This document shows, in pieces, positions 49,816 to 58,717 of a stretch of 64,000 nt of DNA. Made by a program: the position numbers and the translations under genes. The number at the start of each line of letters is the position of its first letter. Position 1 is the stretch's first letter. Under the pieces are notes generated by a model. The model was not told the origin of the DNA, made no database searches, and saw only the letters and a program-made list of their open reading frames with translations. This stretch comes from Jiulongibacter sp966250325 (GTDB taxonomy: Bacteria > Bacteroidota > Bacteroidia > Cytophagales > Spirosomataceae): the NCBI GenBank assembly GCA_966250325.1, contig CBINGY010000018.1, positions 1 to 64,000 of the forward strand, in the 5' to 3' direction.

Positions 49816-50898
49816 ATGGCCCGTAAACAGACGTATTTCACAGCCGGCCCGGCTGAACTTTACCCACGCTTTGAAGAGTTTTTGCAGGAGGCTGTAGATC
49901 AGCAGCTGGGCTCTATTTCTCACCGCAGCGGGCAGTTTAAAAAGATCTGTCAGCATACCGATGAGCAGCTTCGTACCCTGCTGCAGATTCCGGCTGAGCA
50001 TGCCATCATGTACACCGGCACGGCCTCAGAAATCTGGGAACGTATTCTGCTCAATTGCTCTGAACTGGAGACCTTTCACCTGGTGAATGGCTCCTTCTCC
50101 AAAAAATTCTGGCAATATGCCGAAGACCTGGGCAGACACGCCCACATCTTCAAAAAAGAAGCAGGCCAGGGCTTCAGCTACGGGGAGATCGAGGTACCTG
50201 AATACGCCGAGGTGATCTGCACTACCCAAAACGAGACCAGTTCCGGCGTACAGATGCGTGAGGCCGATATTCACAAACTGAAACGTAGCCATTCGGGTAA
50301 ACTCATTGCCGTGGATATGGTTTCCTCTGCCCCCATCCCTGAACTCGATTTCAGCGTGGTAGATACCGCGTTTTTCTCGGTGCAGAAGTCGTTTGGTATG
50401 CCTGCCGGACTTGGAGTATGGATCGCCAATGAGGCCTGTCTGGCCAGTGCCAATGACATCGCTGAGCGGCAGTCGATCGGGGCCCACCACCGCCTGCCCG
50501 AGATGTGGCAGCAGAGTCGGGAGTATCAGACGCCCTCTACCCCCAATGTGCTGGGCATTTACATTCTGGGTCGCATCGCCGAGGATATGAACCGCACCGG
50601 CATAGAACAGATTCGTAAAACAACCGACGCCAAGGCCCGCAGACTTTACAGCTATTTTGAGAAGAAAGAAGGATTCTCCATCGGCGTGGAAAACCCCGAG
50701 CATCGATCCAGAACCGTGGCGGTGATTAACACGGCTAAGCCTTCATCAGAGATCATCGAGGCCCTGAAGGCGAAAAACCTGGTTATCGGCAGCGGATACG
50801 GGGCAAACAAGGCCTCGCAGATACGAATCTCGAATTTCATTGCCAACAGTGAAGAGCAAATTGAAACGCTTTTGGCCGCATTTGAGGAGTTATTCTGA
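49816..50898 (+). CDS. Class V aminotransferase (SerC / alanine-glyoxylate type)
   Basis: 360 residues from ATG 49816 (YFTAGPAELYPRFEEFLQEA), which fits family N-termini; the earlier ATG 49783 lies within the -7 box region. Class V motifs: ISHRSGQFKKICQHTDEQLR, MYTGTASEIWERIL, CTTQNETSSGVQ and the PLP Lys in FFSVQKSFGMPAGLG, followed by RQSIGAHHRLPEMW. The length and the GPA/HRS motifs are close to phosphoserine aminotransferase, but the substrate-specific residues cannot be settled by eye. Single gene next to L31. Confidence 0.85.
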   Translation: MARKQTYFTAGPAELYPRFEEFLQEAVDQQLGSISHRSGQFKKICQHTDEQLRTLLQIPAEHAIMYTGTASEIWERILLNCSELETFHLVNGSFSKKFWQYAEDLGRHAHIFKKEAGQGFSYGEIEVPEYAEVICTTQNETSSGVQMREADIHKLKRSHSGKLIAVDMVSSAPIPELDFSVVDTAFFSVQKSFGMPAGLGVWIANEACLASANDIAERQSIGAHHRLPEMWQQSREYQTPSTPNVLGIYILGRIAEDMNRTGIEQIRKTTDAKARRLYSYFEKKEGFSIGVENPEHRSRTVAVINTAKPSSEIIEALKAKNLVIGSGYGANKASQIRISNFIANSEEQIETLLAAFEELF

Positions 50899-50960
50899 GA
50901 TTTGGGAACAAGACCTTAACAAATTACGGTTCTGTTATTTCATTTCAGGAAAATAAAATT

Positions 50961-50968
50961 TATCTTTG
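50961..50968 (+). promoter_or_regulatory. -7 box for rpmE2
   Basis: TATCTTTG, an exact TAnnTTTG match, 41 bases before ATG 51010. Confidence 0.6.
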
Positions 50969-51009
50969 CAGCCCGAATTGGAGAATAAAGGATTTATACG
51001 ATAAAGACA

Positions 51010-51255
51010 ATGAAAAAAGACATTCATCCGAATTATAGAGAAGTAGTATTCTGGGATTTATCTACAGATTACAAATTCATTACCCGTTCTTGTGTAGAAA
51101 CAAAAGAAACCATCACCTGGGAAGATGGCAAAGAGTACCCGGTTTGTAAAGTCGAGGTAAGCTCTGAGTCACATCCTTTCTATACCGGTAAAAACATTCT
51201 GGTAGATACTGCAGGACGTGTAGATAAGTTTAAGAAGCGTTACGGCATGAAATAA
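51010..51255 (+). CDS. rpmE2: Ribosomal protein L31, type B
   Basis: 81 residues. KKDIHPNYREVVFWDLSTDY and the C-terminal HPFYTGKNILVDTAGRVDKF-K-KRYG pattern are type B L31, which lacks the zinc-binding CxxC of type A (only two isolated Cys are seen). It joins the central bridge of the 50S subunit. Own promoter and a clear terminator (51282-51310). Confidence 0.96.
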   Translation: MKKDIHPNYREVVFWDLSTDYKFITRSCVETKETITWEDGKEYPVCKVEVSSESHPFYTGKNILVDTAGRVDKFKKRYGMK

Positions 51256-51281
51256 GCCTTTGCTTCATAAAAGCATCCAGG

Positions 51282-51310
51282 AAGCCTTCGCAGATTGTGA
51301 AGGCTTTTTT
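51282..51310 (+). terminator. Terminator after rpmE2
   Basis: AAGCCTTC at 51282-51289 pairs with GAAGGCTT at 51299-51306, followed by TTTTTT. Confidence 0.85.
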
Positions 51311-51672
51311 GTTGCCCGATTCCTTCTTCCTTTGCCCCAACAAACCGCCGAATCTGTTTGTAAATTCCCCGATTTGGGTGGTACATTTCGAACTCGGACT
51401 TATTTTGTAAATTGCTGCGAGAAAGATTTAGAGGAATGTCAATAGATAGAAGGATAGTGAGTTTTTAGTTTGTTATGGGATCATAAATTCTAATCCATGA
51501 AAAATAGAAAAGTTTATATTCGGCAAATTGATCGTATAGGATTGAGTTCAGCAAAATGAACCACCCCATGAAGAAGGATGTTTTTAGCAGACTGTTCGAA
51601 GCAAGTAGATGGCCTAACTTAGAAACGACAAAAGAAAACTGGTACTGGAATTAACCATTTAAAATTTTCATT
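51311..51672. other. Intergenic region before the toxin-antitoxin pair
   Basis: No clear gene. A short frame at 51556-51654 (MNHPMKKDVFSRLFEASRWP, ending WYWN) is too short to assign; it could be a small protein or a gene stub. No promoter box of the TAnnTTTG type was found near 51673. Confidence 0.4.
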
Positions 51673-51879
51673 ATGAAAGTGTTATTAGAAATTCAGGATA
51701 ATAAAGCCTTACACTTGCTGGAGGTATTAAGAGGCCTGCCCTATGTCAAGACAAAAACGATTTCAGACGAAAAAGCACTACTGATAGAAGAAATAAAAGA
51801 GGCTGTTGATAATCTAGCCTTGGTTCGTAAAGGAAAATTAAAGGCTCGTCCTGCAAAAGACCTGCTGAATGAGTTATAA
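51673..51879 (+). CDS. Probable antitoxin of a RelE/ParE-type pair
   Basis: 68 residues, helical and charged (KVLLEIQDNKALHLLEVLRG, then LIEEIKEAVDNLALVRKGKL). It overlaps the following RelE-like reading frame by 11 bases, the layout of type II toxin-antitoxin modules. No known DNA-binding motif is seen. Because the toxin frame is disrupted, it may be an orphan antitoxin now. Confidence 0.65.
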   Translation: MKVLLEIQDNKALHLLEVLRGLPYVKTKTISDEKALLIEEIKEAVDNLALVRKGKLKARPAKDLLNEL

Positions 51880-52185
51880 TATACTTACGATACCACCCTT
51901 CGACAAGCAAATCAAGCGGTTAGCTAAAAAATACCCTTCCATCAAAGAGGAGTTTGCTAAACTACTCGTAAGCCTCGAACAAAAACCCGAACAAGGAACA
52001 AGTCTTGGAAATACTGCTATAAAATTCGAATATCTGTGGCATCGAAGGGTAAAGGAAAGTCTGGCGGAGCAAGGGTTATTACCAATTTTGTAATTGCTGA
52101 GGAAACCATTTTTCTGATCTCAATTTATGATAAGTCTGAAAAAGACACTATCACTGACAGAGAACTCCGCGATCTTCTGCGATAG
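51869..52185 (+). pseudogene. RelE/ParE-type toxin, disrupted by a frameshift
   Basis: The first frame reads MSYNILTIPPFDKQIKRLAK then YPSIKEEFAKLLVSLEQKPE, the RelE/ParE start, and ends at a stop at 52091-52093 after an unrelated tail. Near 52022-52030 (GCTATAAAATTCG) a one-base shift restores the family: KIRISVASKGKGKSGGARVI, then VIAEETIFLISIYDKSEKD and LRDLLR, stop TAG 52183-52185. KGKGKSGGARVI is the conserved toxin motif. One lost A in the AAAA run explains it. A sequencing error is possible. Confidence 0.75.
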
Positions 52186-52214
52186 GTATCTGAGTGAGGA
52201 TTGACCCGAAAACC

Positions 52215-53087
52215 TTATTTTTTTCTTGTCCAAATCACATTCAGCACCAGCGATAACAAAATCAACACAGCTCCCGCATAAAACTGCACACTCATCTTCT
52301 CTGCCTCCCCAAAAACCGCCCAGGCCATGAGAATTCCGTAAATGGGCTCCATATTGATGCTCAGATTCACCGTAAATGCCGAAAATTTCCTGAGCAAATC
52401 CACAATTCGTAAATAAGGAAGTACGGTACACAGCAAGGCAAGAATCAGCAGATATACCAGATCGCTCCAGCCCGGCTTCACCTGAACCCACTGAATCTCT
52501 CCCAGACTTACCAGAACCGGCAGCACGAGTACCGTGACCAGCAAAGCCCCGGACAGCTGCCCGAAATTGATCACAAGTGAGCTGTGTCGCTTTACCAGAT
52601 GGCTGTTTGCCACCGAATACACCGAAGTAAGCAAAGCTCCCGCCAGGCCCACCAGAATAGCCGGCAGATGTGCCTGCTCAAACCGGAAAATTATGGCCAT
52701 GCCCACCACCACAAGTAAACCCAGAAATAGCTCCCGGTAACTAATGGCTTTTTTATTTGTAAGTGGTTCCAGTATACTCGTAAAAAAAGAAGTGGTACTG
52801 AAGGTAACCAGACTCAACGCAATGGTTGACATTCGGGCCGAACCAAAAAAGCAGAACCAGTGAACACCCAGAACCAGTCCCACCAGTAAGATGGGCCAGA
52901 ATTCACGCAACGACGGGAGTCGCACTTTGCGGTAAATCAGCACGAAGGCAAAAAACGCGGTGGCGATAAGTGTTCGATAGAAAATGAGGGATACAGTAGG
53001 CAGTGTGATGAGTTTACCCAAAATGGCTGTAAGCCCCAGTAAAACCACCATGGCATGCAGCCAGGCGTAATCCTTCCATGTATTCAT
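52215..53087 (-). CDS. EamA-family (DMT) transporter
   Basis: 290 residues with ten hydrophobic segments in two EamA repeats (each about 140 residues). FYRTLIATAFFAFVLIYRKV near 37-56 and the second-repeat LSINMEPIYGILMAWAVFGE near 243-262 are typical. Substrate unknown: such carriers export amino acids or metabolites. It is encoded 33 bases downstream of the arginine-type GNAT gene in the same direction and may be co-transcribed; an amino acid exporter role would fit but is inference. Confidence 0.87.
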   Translation of the reverse strand: MNTWKDYAWLHAMVVLLGLTAILGKLITLPTVSLIFYRTLIATAFFAFVLIYRKVRLPSLREFWPILLVGLVLGVHWFCFFGSARMSTIALSLVTFSTTSFFTSILEPLTNKKAISYRELFLGLLVVVGMAIIFRFEQAHLPAILVGLAGALLTSVYSVANSHLVKRHSSLVINFGQLSGALLVTVLVLPVLVSLGEIQWVQVKPGWSDLVYLLILALLCTVLPYLRIVDLLRKFSAFTVNLSINMEPIYGILMAWAVFGEAEKMSVQFYAGAVLILLSLVLNVIWTRKK

Positions 53088-53120
53088 TTGGGCCGTGGCT
53101 CAGTTCAGTTCAAATATAGG

Positions 53121-53798
53121 CTATGCCGGCTGCTTTTTATCATCCAGTTTGAGCAGAATACGCTCTTTCATTTTCAGCCACTTTTCATAAAGCGACGATT
53201 CCTTCACAAATTCCCACTTTTCCTTCTTTTCGTTTTTAGGTTCTTTGGGATCGTACTTCATGCCCGTGCAAAGGCAGTGGGCCCTGTTGGTGCGGGTGAG
53301 GATATCAAAATTGACACAACTGCTACAGCCTTTCCAGAACTCATCATCTTGCGGAAGCTCAGAAAAAGGAACCGGTTCGTAACCAAGTTCCGAGTTAATC
53401 TTCATCACTGCCATGCTGGTGGTGAGCCCGATAATGCTGGCTTCGGGATATTTCTTGCGGCTCAGACGAAACGCCTTGGCTTTGATAGCGGTAGCTACGC
53501 CACTTTTGCGATAATCGGGATGAACGATCAACCCCGAATTGGCCACAAATTTACCGTGACTCCAGGTTTCTATGTAGCAAAATCCCACCCAGTCACCGGT
53601 TTTGGTAAGAGCAATCACAGCCTTCCCTTCTTCCATTTTCCGGGTGATGTATTCAGGACTTCTGCGGGCAATACCCGTTCCGCGGGCTTTGGCACTGGAG
53701 GCCATTTCTTCCACAATTTGATCTGCGTATGAAGCATGCTCAGGGGAAGCTACCAGTATAATAAATTCTTTGTAGAACGTTTTTTCTAAAATGCTCAT
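53121..53798 (-). CDS. GNAT acetyltransferase of the Bacteroidota arginine-pathway type
   Basis: 225 residues. It matches the GNAT protein that usually heads Bacteroidota arginine operons (GNAT-argG-argC): AKARGTGIARRSPEYITRKM, VGFCYIETWSHGKFVANSGL, the acetyl-CoA loop HPDYRKSGVATAIK and the hallmark Cys-rich GCSSCVNFDILTRTNRAHCL ending CTG. The four Cys may bind metal. The likely role is acetylglutamate synthesis or a related acetyl transfer in arginine synthesis. Here no argG or argC follows; an EamA transporter does. A strong promoter and an arginine-rich leader ORF precede it. Confidence 0.85.
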   Translation of the reverse strand: MSILEKTFYKEFIILVASPEHASYADQIVEEMASSAKARGTGIARRSPEYITRKMEEGKAVIALTKTGDWVGFCYIETWSHGKFVANSGLIVHPDYRKSGVATAIKAKAFRLSRKKYPEASIIGLTTSMAVMKINSELGYEPVPFSELPQDDEFWKGCSSCVNFDILTRTNRAHCLCTGMKYDPKEPKNEKKEKWEFVKESSLYEKWLKMKERILLKLDDKKQPA

Positions 53799-53911
53799 CG
53801 TCGTTTGTGAGGGGCTGATCCTCTCGTCGGGAGACGCTGTATCCTTAAAATGTTATGATGAAAAATTGACAGATTTCCTGAATGAGTAATGCCAATTTAA
53901 GGCAAATACTC

Positions 53912-53974
53912 TTAGTGGGTCCTTTCGGACCTCATTCGTCGGGTAGGCGATATGGGAAGTGAGATGTTACTCAT
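53912..53974 (-). promoter_or_regulatory. Possible arginine-rich leader peptide of the GNAT gene
   Basis: A 20-codon frame on -, MSNISLPISPTRRMRSERTH, has four Arg in eight residues near its end. It lies between a strong -7 box (53991-53998) and the GNAT start (53798). The stem GGTCC-GAAA-GGACC overlaps its last codons, and a second stem (GAGTATTTGCC with GGCATTACTC) follows directly. This is the layout of translation-coupled attenuation by arginine supply. No T-run follows the second stem immediately, so control of GNAT translation is as likely as transcription termination. Confidence 0.45.
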
Positions 53975-53990
53975 TGCATCAAAAACGCTG

Positions 53991-53998
53991 CAAAGATA
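53991..53998 (-). promoter_or_regulatory. -7 box of the GNAT transcript
   Basis: On - it reads TATCTTTG, an exact TAnnTTTG match. It gives a transcript leader of about 185 bases before the GNAT start. Confidence 0.6.
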
Positions 53999-54051
53999 GA
54001 TTCTATTCCATTCCCTGCATAAAATTGATGTGAAATATTTGTTAACAGAGT

Positions 54052-54975
54052 TTAGCGGCGGTTGTCTTCTCCTTCGAGCATACTCAGGTAACTCATAAAA
54101 CGACTTTCGGCAATCTCTCCGTCGGCCAGAGCCTGCTTCACGCGGCATTTGGGTTCATTCACATGCAGGCAGTTATTGAATTTACATTCACCCAAAAACT
54201 GACGCATTTCGGGAAAATAATGGCTGATCTCCTCCGGCTCCATATCCATGAGTCCGAGCTCTTTGATTCCCGGGGTATCAATGATGTATGTATTCTCCCG
54301 GGCCTCAAACATTTCTGCAAACGTGGTGGTATGCACGCCTTTATTCGCAAAAGTGGACACCTCAGAAGTTGCGAGCTCCAGATCGGGAACCAGGGCACTT
54401 ATCAGCTGCGATTTCCCAACTCCCGAATGCCCCGAGAAAAGCGTGGTTTTCCCTTCAATCAGTGCCTGTACCTGCTCCAGATTATCGCCATGCAATGCCG
54501 AGATCGCATAGCTGGGATAACCTATGGAGGTGTAAAGATCCATGAGTTCCTGTTGATATTCTCTGGCCTCTGTATCCAGTAGATCCATCTTGTTAAAAAG
54601 AAGGATGGTCGGAATCCGAAAAGCTTCTGAGCTTACCAGAAACCGGTCCATAAAACCAAGAGATGTGCGGGGAAACGTCAAAGTAACTACCAGAATGGCC
54701 TGGTCCAGATTACAGGCGATCAGATGGCCGTGAGCCGTTTTGTGCACCGATTTCCGAATCAGGTAGTTCTGACGTGGAAGTATATCTTCAATGATTCCTG
54801 TTTCCTGTCCTTCTTCCGGGGTAAATAGTACCTCATCTCCCACCGCAAGCGGATTTGTTACCTTCAGGCCTTTGATTTTGAACTTCCCTTTCAGCCTGCA
54901 GCGAACCATTTCTCCGGCTTCAGACATCACTTCATACCAGGAGCCGGTTGACCTCCAAATCCTACCTTTTTGCAT
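54052..54975 (-). CDS. rsgA: Ribosome small subunit-dependent GTPase A
   Basis: 307 residues. N-terminal OB-fold (about 1-70: GRIWRSTGSWYEVMSEAGEM), then the circularly permuted GTPase order: G4 LLFNKMDLL near 124, G1 FSGHSGVGKSQLISAL near 185, G3 IIDTPGIKELG near 232, and the zinc-binding C-terminus CKFNNCLHVNEPKCRVKQAL. It helps mature the 30S subunit. Single gene, upstream of the GNAT transcription unit in the same direction. Confidence 0.95.
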   Translation of the reverse strand: MQKGRIWRSTGSWYEVMSEAGEMVRCRLKGKFKIKGLKVTNPLAVGDEVLFTPEEGQETGIIEDILPRQNYLIRKSVHKTAHGHLIACNLDQAILVVTLTFPRTSLGFMDRFLVSSEAFRIPTILLFNKMDLLDTEAREYQQELMDLYTSIGYPSYAISALHGDNLEQVQALIEGKTTLFSGHSGVGKSQLISALVPDLELATSEVSTFANKGVHTTTFAEMFEARENTYIIDTPGIKELGLMDMEPEEISHYFPEMRQFLGECKFNNCLHVNEPKCRVKQALADGEIAESRFMSYLSMLEGEDNRR

Positions 54976-55228
54976 GCTTAAAATTATCTTAACATTTCTT
55001 TAATCGTTTTCGGCCTGCTTGCTGGAATTACTTGCCCAAATTTGGCATTATATATGCAATTATCGTTAGGTAAGCCACCAAATCGACCTGAAAATAAAAA
55101 TTTTGCCGTTAAATCATATTTTAAGATATTTTTAAGATTTCAACGCAACAAAATCGACGGTCCTGCGGTTAAATTAGCTGAACATCCTGATAATTCTTAT
55201 AGATATTCACAATTAAACTGTTGAAAAC

Positions 55229-55351
55229 ATGAAAAAAGGCGTTTTATATGGATTGGCAGCCCTCGCGGTAGGCGTAGTGGTAGCCTCTTTGGGTAGCACC
55301 AAAAAACCAAAACCAAATCCTTACAGCGGAACAAAATCGTATTGGAAATAA
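55229..55351 (+). CDS. Small single-span membrane protein (40 residues)
   Basis: ATG 55229 to TAA 55349-55351. MKKGVLYGLAALAVGVVVAS is a single hydrophobic helix with a basic start, followed by a polar Pro/Lys tail (LGSTKKPKPNPYSGTKSYWK). It resembles the small tail proteins common in Bacteroidota, without a family name. Codon use is like the surrounding chromosome. A poor ribosome binding site and no clear promoter box leave expression uncertain. Confidence 0.55.
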   Translation: MKKGVLYGLAALAVGVVVASLGSTKKPKPNPYSGTKSYWK

Positions 55352-55425
55352 GCCCGGTGAGTTATTCCCGAAACATTTTTCAAACCGTTTGCCTGTCTTT
55401 CCGGATGTGGCCCTGGCAGCTATTG

Positions 55426-56493
55426 TCAGCTTAATATCGGACGTAGAGCCTCTTCGTTCTCAGAAAGCCATTGCGTTATTTCTTCCACAATCTGCTGTAT
55501 GCCAATCTCCGGTTTCCACCCTGTACGGGCCGTTACTTTGGAATTGTCTGTTACATACAATTTAATATCAGCGGGTCTGTTCTCACTTACACGATCCATC
55601 TGAATCTTCTTCCCGGTCACCTGCTCGCAAATGGCCGTGAGTTCCTGAAGGGATGTGCTTACCTCCGTACCTCCGCCTACGTTGAACGTTTCTCCGTTGA
55701 TTTCATCCAGATGATTAATCTGCCAGTCAATAAGCCGGTACAAATCCTTTACATGAAGCATGTCGCGGGTCTGTTTTCCGCTTCCTCCATAGCCGATATA
55801 CGCCAGTTTTTTCTCAAAGTAGTGTTTGGCAATCCAGAGTACCATCACGCCCTGATCTACCTTGCCCATTTGCCAGGGCCCGGTTAATACGCCACAGCGG
55901 TTTATTACCGTTTTTAAGCCATAGAACTCCTGATACTCCTGAATAATGAGTTCAGAAGCCAGTTTAGTGGTACCGTAAAGCGATCTGGCTCCGTCCAGGG
56001 GAAAATTCTCAGCAATTCCACGCGACGAAACTCCGGGAATCTGCTGATCGTCTGACAAGGCAAAACGGGTTTCCTGCTCTGTAAAATTCAGGGTTTCTAT
56101 ACTTTTGATCGGATAGATGCGGCTGGTCGAGAGAAAAATGAAGGCTGCTTTTGACCTTACGGCGTAGTTCAGACAATTTACAGTGCCAAACAGATTGGTA
56201 TTCATCAGGTAGTCGGGGGTACCTCCGTTTAGTCCTGCCAGTACGCTGGGTTCGGCCGAAGCTTCAATGAGAAAGTTGACATCGGGCAGAGCGTCAAAAT
56301 CCTCTTTATTCCGGATATCACCGTGAACAAACTCAATTCCTGCCCGGGTCAAACGTGCCACGTTTAACTCAGAACCTTTTCGTTTCAGGTTATCCAGACA
56401 AATGATGTGATATTCAGGGTAGTTGGCCTTTAGTTCAAGTGCCAGCGAAGAACCTACGAAACCGGCCCCGCCGGTAATGAGAATTTTTTGCAT
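55426..56493 (-). CDS. NAD-dependent epimerase (CDP-paratose 2-epimerase-like)
   Basis: 355 residues from the ATG at 56493; a longer frame to 56520 would lie in the promoter box. Short-chain extended fold: GGAGFVGSSLALEL (NAD loop) near 8-21, HGDIRN, the catalytic YGTTK with Tyr and Lys near 180, and RDMLHVKDLYRLIDWQINH. The closest match in layout is the RfbE-type CDP-paratose/tyvelose epimerase, used in surface polysaccharide synthesis; other UDP-sugar epimerases remain possible. Single gene. Confidence 0.82.
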   Translation of the reverse strand: MQKILITGGAGFVGSSLALELKANYPEYHIICLDNLKRKGSELNVARLTRAGIEFVHGDIRNKEDFDALPDVNFLIEASAEPSVLAGLNGGTPDYLMNTNLFGTVNCLNYAVRSKAAFIFLSTSRIYPIKSIETLNFTEQETRFALSDDQQIPGVSSRGIAENFPLDGARSLYGTTKLASELIIQEYQEFYGLKTVINRCGVLTGPWQMGKVDQGVMVLWIAKHYFEKKLAYIGYGGSGKQTRDMLHVKDLYRLIDWQINHLDEINGETFNVGGGTEVSTSLQELTAICEQVTGKKIQMDRVSENRPADIKLYVTDNSKVTARTGWKPEIGIQQIVEEITQWLSENEEALRPILS

Positions 56494-56517
56494 CAGGTAT
56501 GTTTTACAAAACGGCTG

Positions 56518-56525
56518 CAAAGGTA
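56518..56525 (-). promoter_or_regulatory. -7 box for the sugar-nucleotide epimerase
   Basis: On - it reads TACCTTTG, matching TAnnTTTG, 24 bases before the ATG at 56493. Confidence 0.5.
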
Positions 56526-56606
56526 GAAATTCGAGGCGTACAGACCTTACGTTTCCCAGCTTAAATAAGGAATTGACCCGATCTACTTCACCAAAAAGTA
56601 AATGGT

Positions 56607-58559
56607 CTAACCTTCAAAATCCCAGGGAACTTCTTTCAGTTTGACATTCTCCACAGGCCTGATCAGAAGAGGGACCGTTTCCACTTTGACCGCCGAGGAA
56701 TCCAACCCAAACCATTTTTCTTCAGAGGTGGTGAATTGTTTGATGAAGAAATACGCCTTCATCACCACGTTCTCAAAAAACGGCAGATCGTTATCAAAAC
56801 TCAGAAACTTCTTAAGCACCACAAACCGGAAATCACCAATCACATTGTGTTTATTCAAGGATTCATAACGGCTACGGATATCCACCTGAGCATTTCTTAC
56901 CATTTCTTCCAGCACATGCCGGAAATACAGATGAATCTTATGCGGCACCCGGAAACCCAGACGGAAAGTTACTTTATAGACATCGTCCTGGGCACATTGC
57001 TTTACTTTGTACTCCAAGGTGTAAGGTTCGTCGGTGGTATCTACATGCACAAACCAGTACACATCAGCCCGCTTAGGTCGCTTTTGAAAAATCGAATAAA
57101 TGATTTTCGATTCAATTTCCGACTCCCTGGCGGCATTACTCATAAATATGAGGTGCGTGGTGTATTTGGGCACCGTGATATCTTTGGAAAGCTCTTTGAG
57201 CGAATCCAGGTACTTATCGAGTTTGTAATATTCGGTAAGACGCAACTTAATTTCATTGGCTTTGAGCCAGATGTACATCACGCCTCCCAGTGCCACACAA
57301 ATGATAAGTGAAACGTAACCTCCTTTCGGGAATTTATCGAGATTGGCAATGAGAAAGGCAAATTCGACTACCAGAAACACCGCCAGAAAAATAAATACGT
57401 AACGTTTTTTGAAGCGGTGGGTAAACAGGTAATAGCTCATGAGTATGGTATCCATGAGCATGGTAATGGTAATAGCCAGCCCATAGGCCGCTTCCATGTC
57501 TTCAGATCGTTTGAAATAGAGGACAATGCTGATACATCCGATAAACAGAAGGATATTGACACTCGGAATGTACAACTGACCACGTTCATTCGATGGGTAA
57601 TGAATTCTCACTTTGGGCCAGAAATTGAGACGAATGGCTGCTGAAATCAAACTGAAAGAGCCCGAAATCATGGCCTGGCTGGCAATAATGGTGGCCATGG
57701 TAGCAATCGCAATTCCCGGTAAAATAAACCACTCGGGCATCAGTTGGAAAAAGGGTTTTTTGTCTCCGAGATACTGCCCTTCGTGCATCAGGAGCCAGGC
57801 CGCCTGTCCGAAATAATTGAGTAACAGACAAACTTTGACATAAATCCAGCTTATACGAATGTTTCCTCGTCCGCAGTGTCCTAAATCCGAATAGAGAGCC
57901 TCTGCTCCGGTTGTACAAAGAAAAACCGCACCTAATAAGTAATAACCTCCGGGGTAATTGGCCAGTAAATCATACGCGTAATAGGGGTTCACCGCCTTCA
58001 GCACGATCGGAAACTTCGCAATGGCAATAACTCCCAGAACAGCAAGCATGGTAAACCAGACGGCCATGATAGGTCCAAAGGCATAGCCTACGATCTTGGT
58101 TCCGAATATCTGAACCAGAAAAAGGAGCGTGAGAATCGCAATAACTATGGGTAAGGTCTGTATCTCAGGATACAAAATCTCGAGACCCTCAATGGCCGAA
58201 GAAACCGAAATGGGCGGAGCAATGATACCATCGGCCAGCAAGGCGGCACCACCTATCATGGTGGGTACGGTAAGCCATTTGGCATGCCTTCTTACCAAAG
58301 CAAATAAAGCCAGCGTTCCTCCTTCCCCGTTATTATCTGCCCGCAGAATAAGAATCACATACTTGATCGTGGTGATGAGCGTAAGCGTCCAGAAAACGCA
58401 GGAAACGCCACCGAGCACAATATCTTCGGTGATTTTATGCTCGCCCACAATGGCTTTCATTACGTAGAGAGGTGAGGTGCCGATATCCCCGTAAATGATT
58501 CCCATGGCCACCAGTAGTCCGGCAGCCGTTACTTTGTTTAGATTACTCTTATGCTCCAT
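56607..58559 (-). CDS. kup: KUP-family potassium transporter
   Basis: 650 residues. The N-terminal GIIYGDIGTSPLYVMKAIVG near 20-39 is the KUP signature; twelve hydrophobic segments follow, with GGEGGT-type loop NNGEGGTLALFALVRRHAKW and LGAVFLCTTGAEALYSDLGH. The C-terminal 180 residues (from about 470) are the cytoplasmic domain. It imports K+ with protons. Single gene. Confidence 0.95.
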   Translation of the reverse strand: MEHKSNLNKVTAAGLLVAMGIIYGDIGTSPLYVMKAIVGEHKITEDIVLGGVSCVFWTLTLITTIKYVILILRADNNGEGGTLALFALVRRHAKWLTVPTMIGGAALLADGIIAPPISVSSAIEGLEILYPEIQTLPIVIAILTLLFLVQIFGTKIVGYAFGPIMAVWFTMLAVLGVIAIAKFPIVLKAVNPYYAYDLLANYPGGYYLLGAVFLCTTGAEALYSDLGHCGRGNIRISWIYVKVCLLLNYFGQAAWLLMHEGQYLGDKKPFFQLMPEWFILPGIAIATMATIIASQAMISGSFSLISAAIRLNFWPKVRIHYPSNERGQLYIPSVNILLFIGCISIVLYFKRSEDMEAAYGLAITITMLMDTILMSYYLFTHRFKKRYVFIFLAVFLVVEFAFLIANLDKFPKGGYVSLIICVALGGVMYIWLKANEIKLRLTEYYKLDKYLDSLKELSKDITVPKYTTHLIFMSNAARESEIESKIIYSIFQKRPKRADVYWFVHVDTTDEPYTLEYKVKQCAQDDVYKVTFRLGFRVPHKIHLYFRHVLEEMVRNAQVDIRSRYESLNKHNVIGDFRFVVLKKFLSFDNDLPFFENVVMKAYFFIKQFTTSEEKWFGLDSSAVKVETVPLLIRPVENVKLKEVPWDFEG

Positions 58560-58717
58560 GTAGAAGTTCTCTCATCGGATATCACCTGTCAAAAAGCGGG
58601 CTAAAATTGATAAAAAATGTTGGGAATGATAAGAAAATCCCAAATTTCTGTAGCAACGGAGACTGATGTTACAATCAATTAATTTTTCTAATTTGGGCAC
58701 ACACAAAATCATCAGCA

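Noticed and set aside
50026..50703. Long open frame on - (225 codons) opposite the aminotransferase gene
   Set aside because: It is antisense to a clear PLP enzyme with intact motifs; the translation has no recognisable motif and is a by-product of GC-rich codon use.
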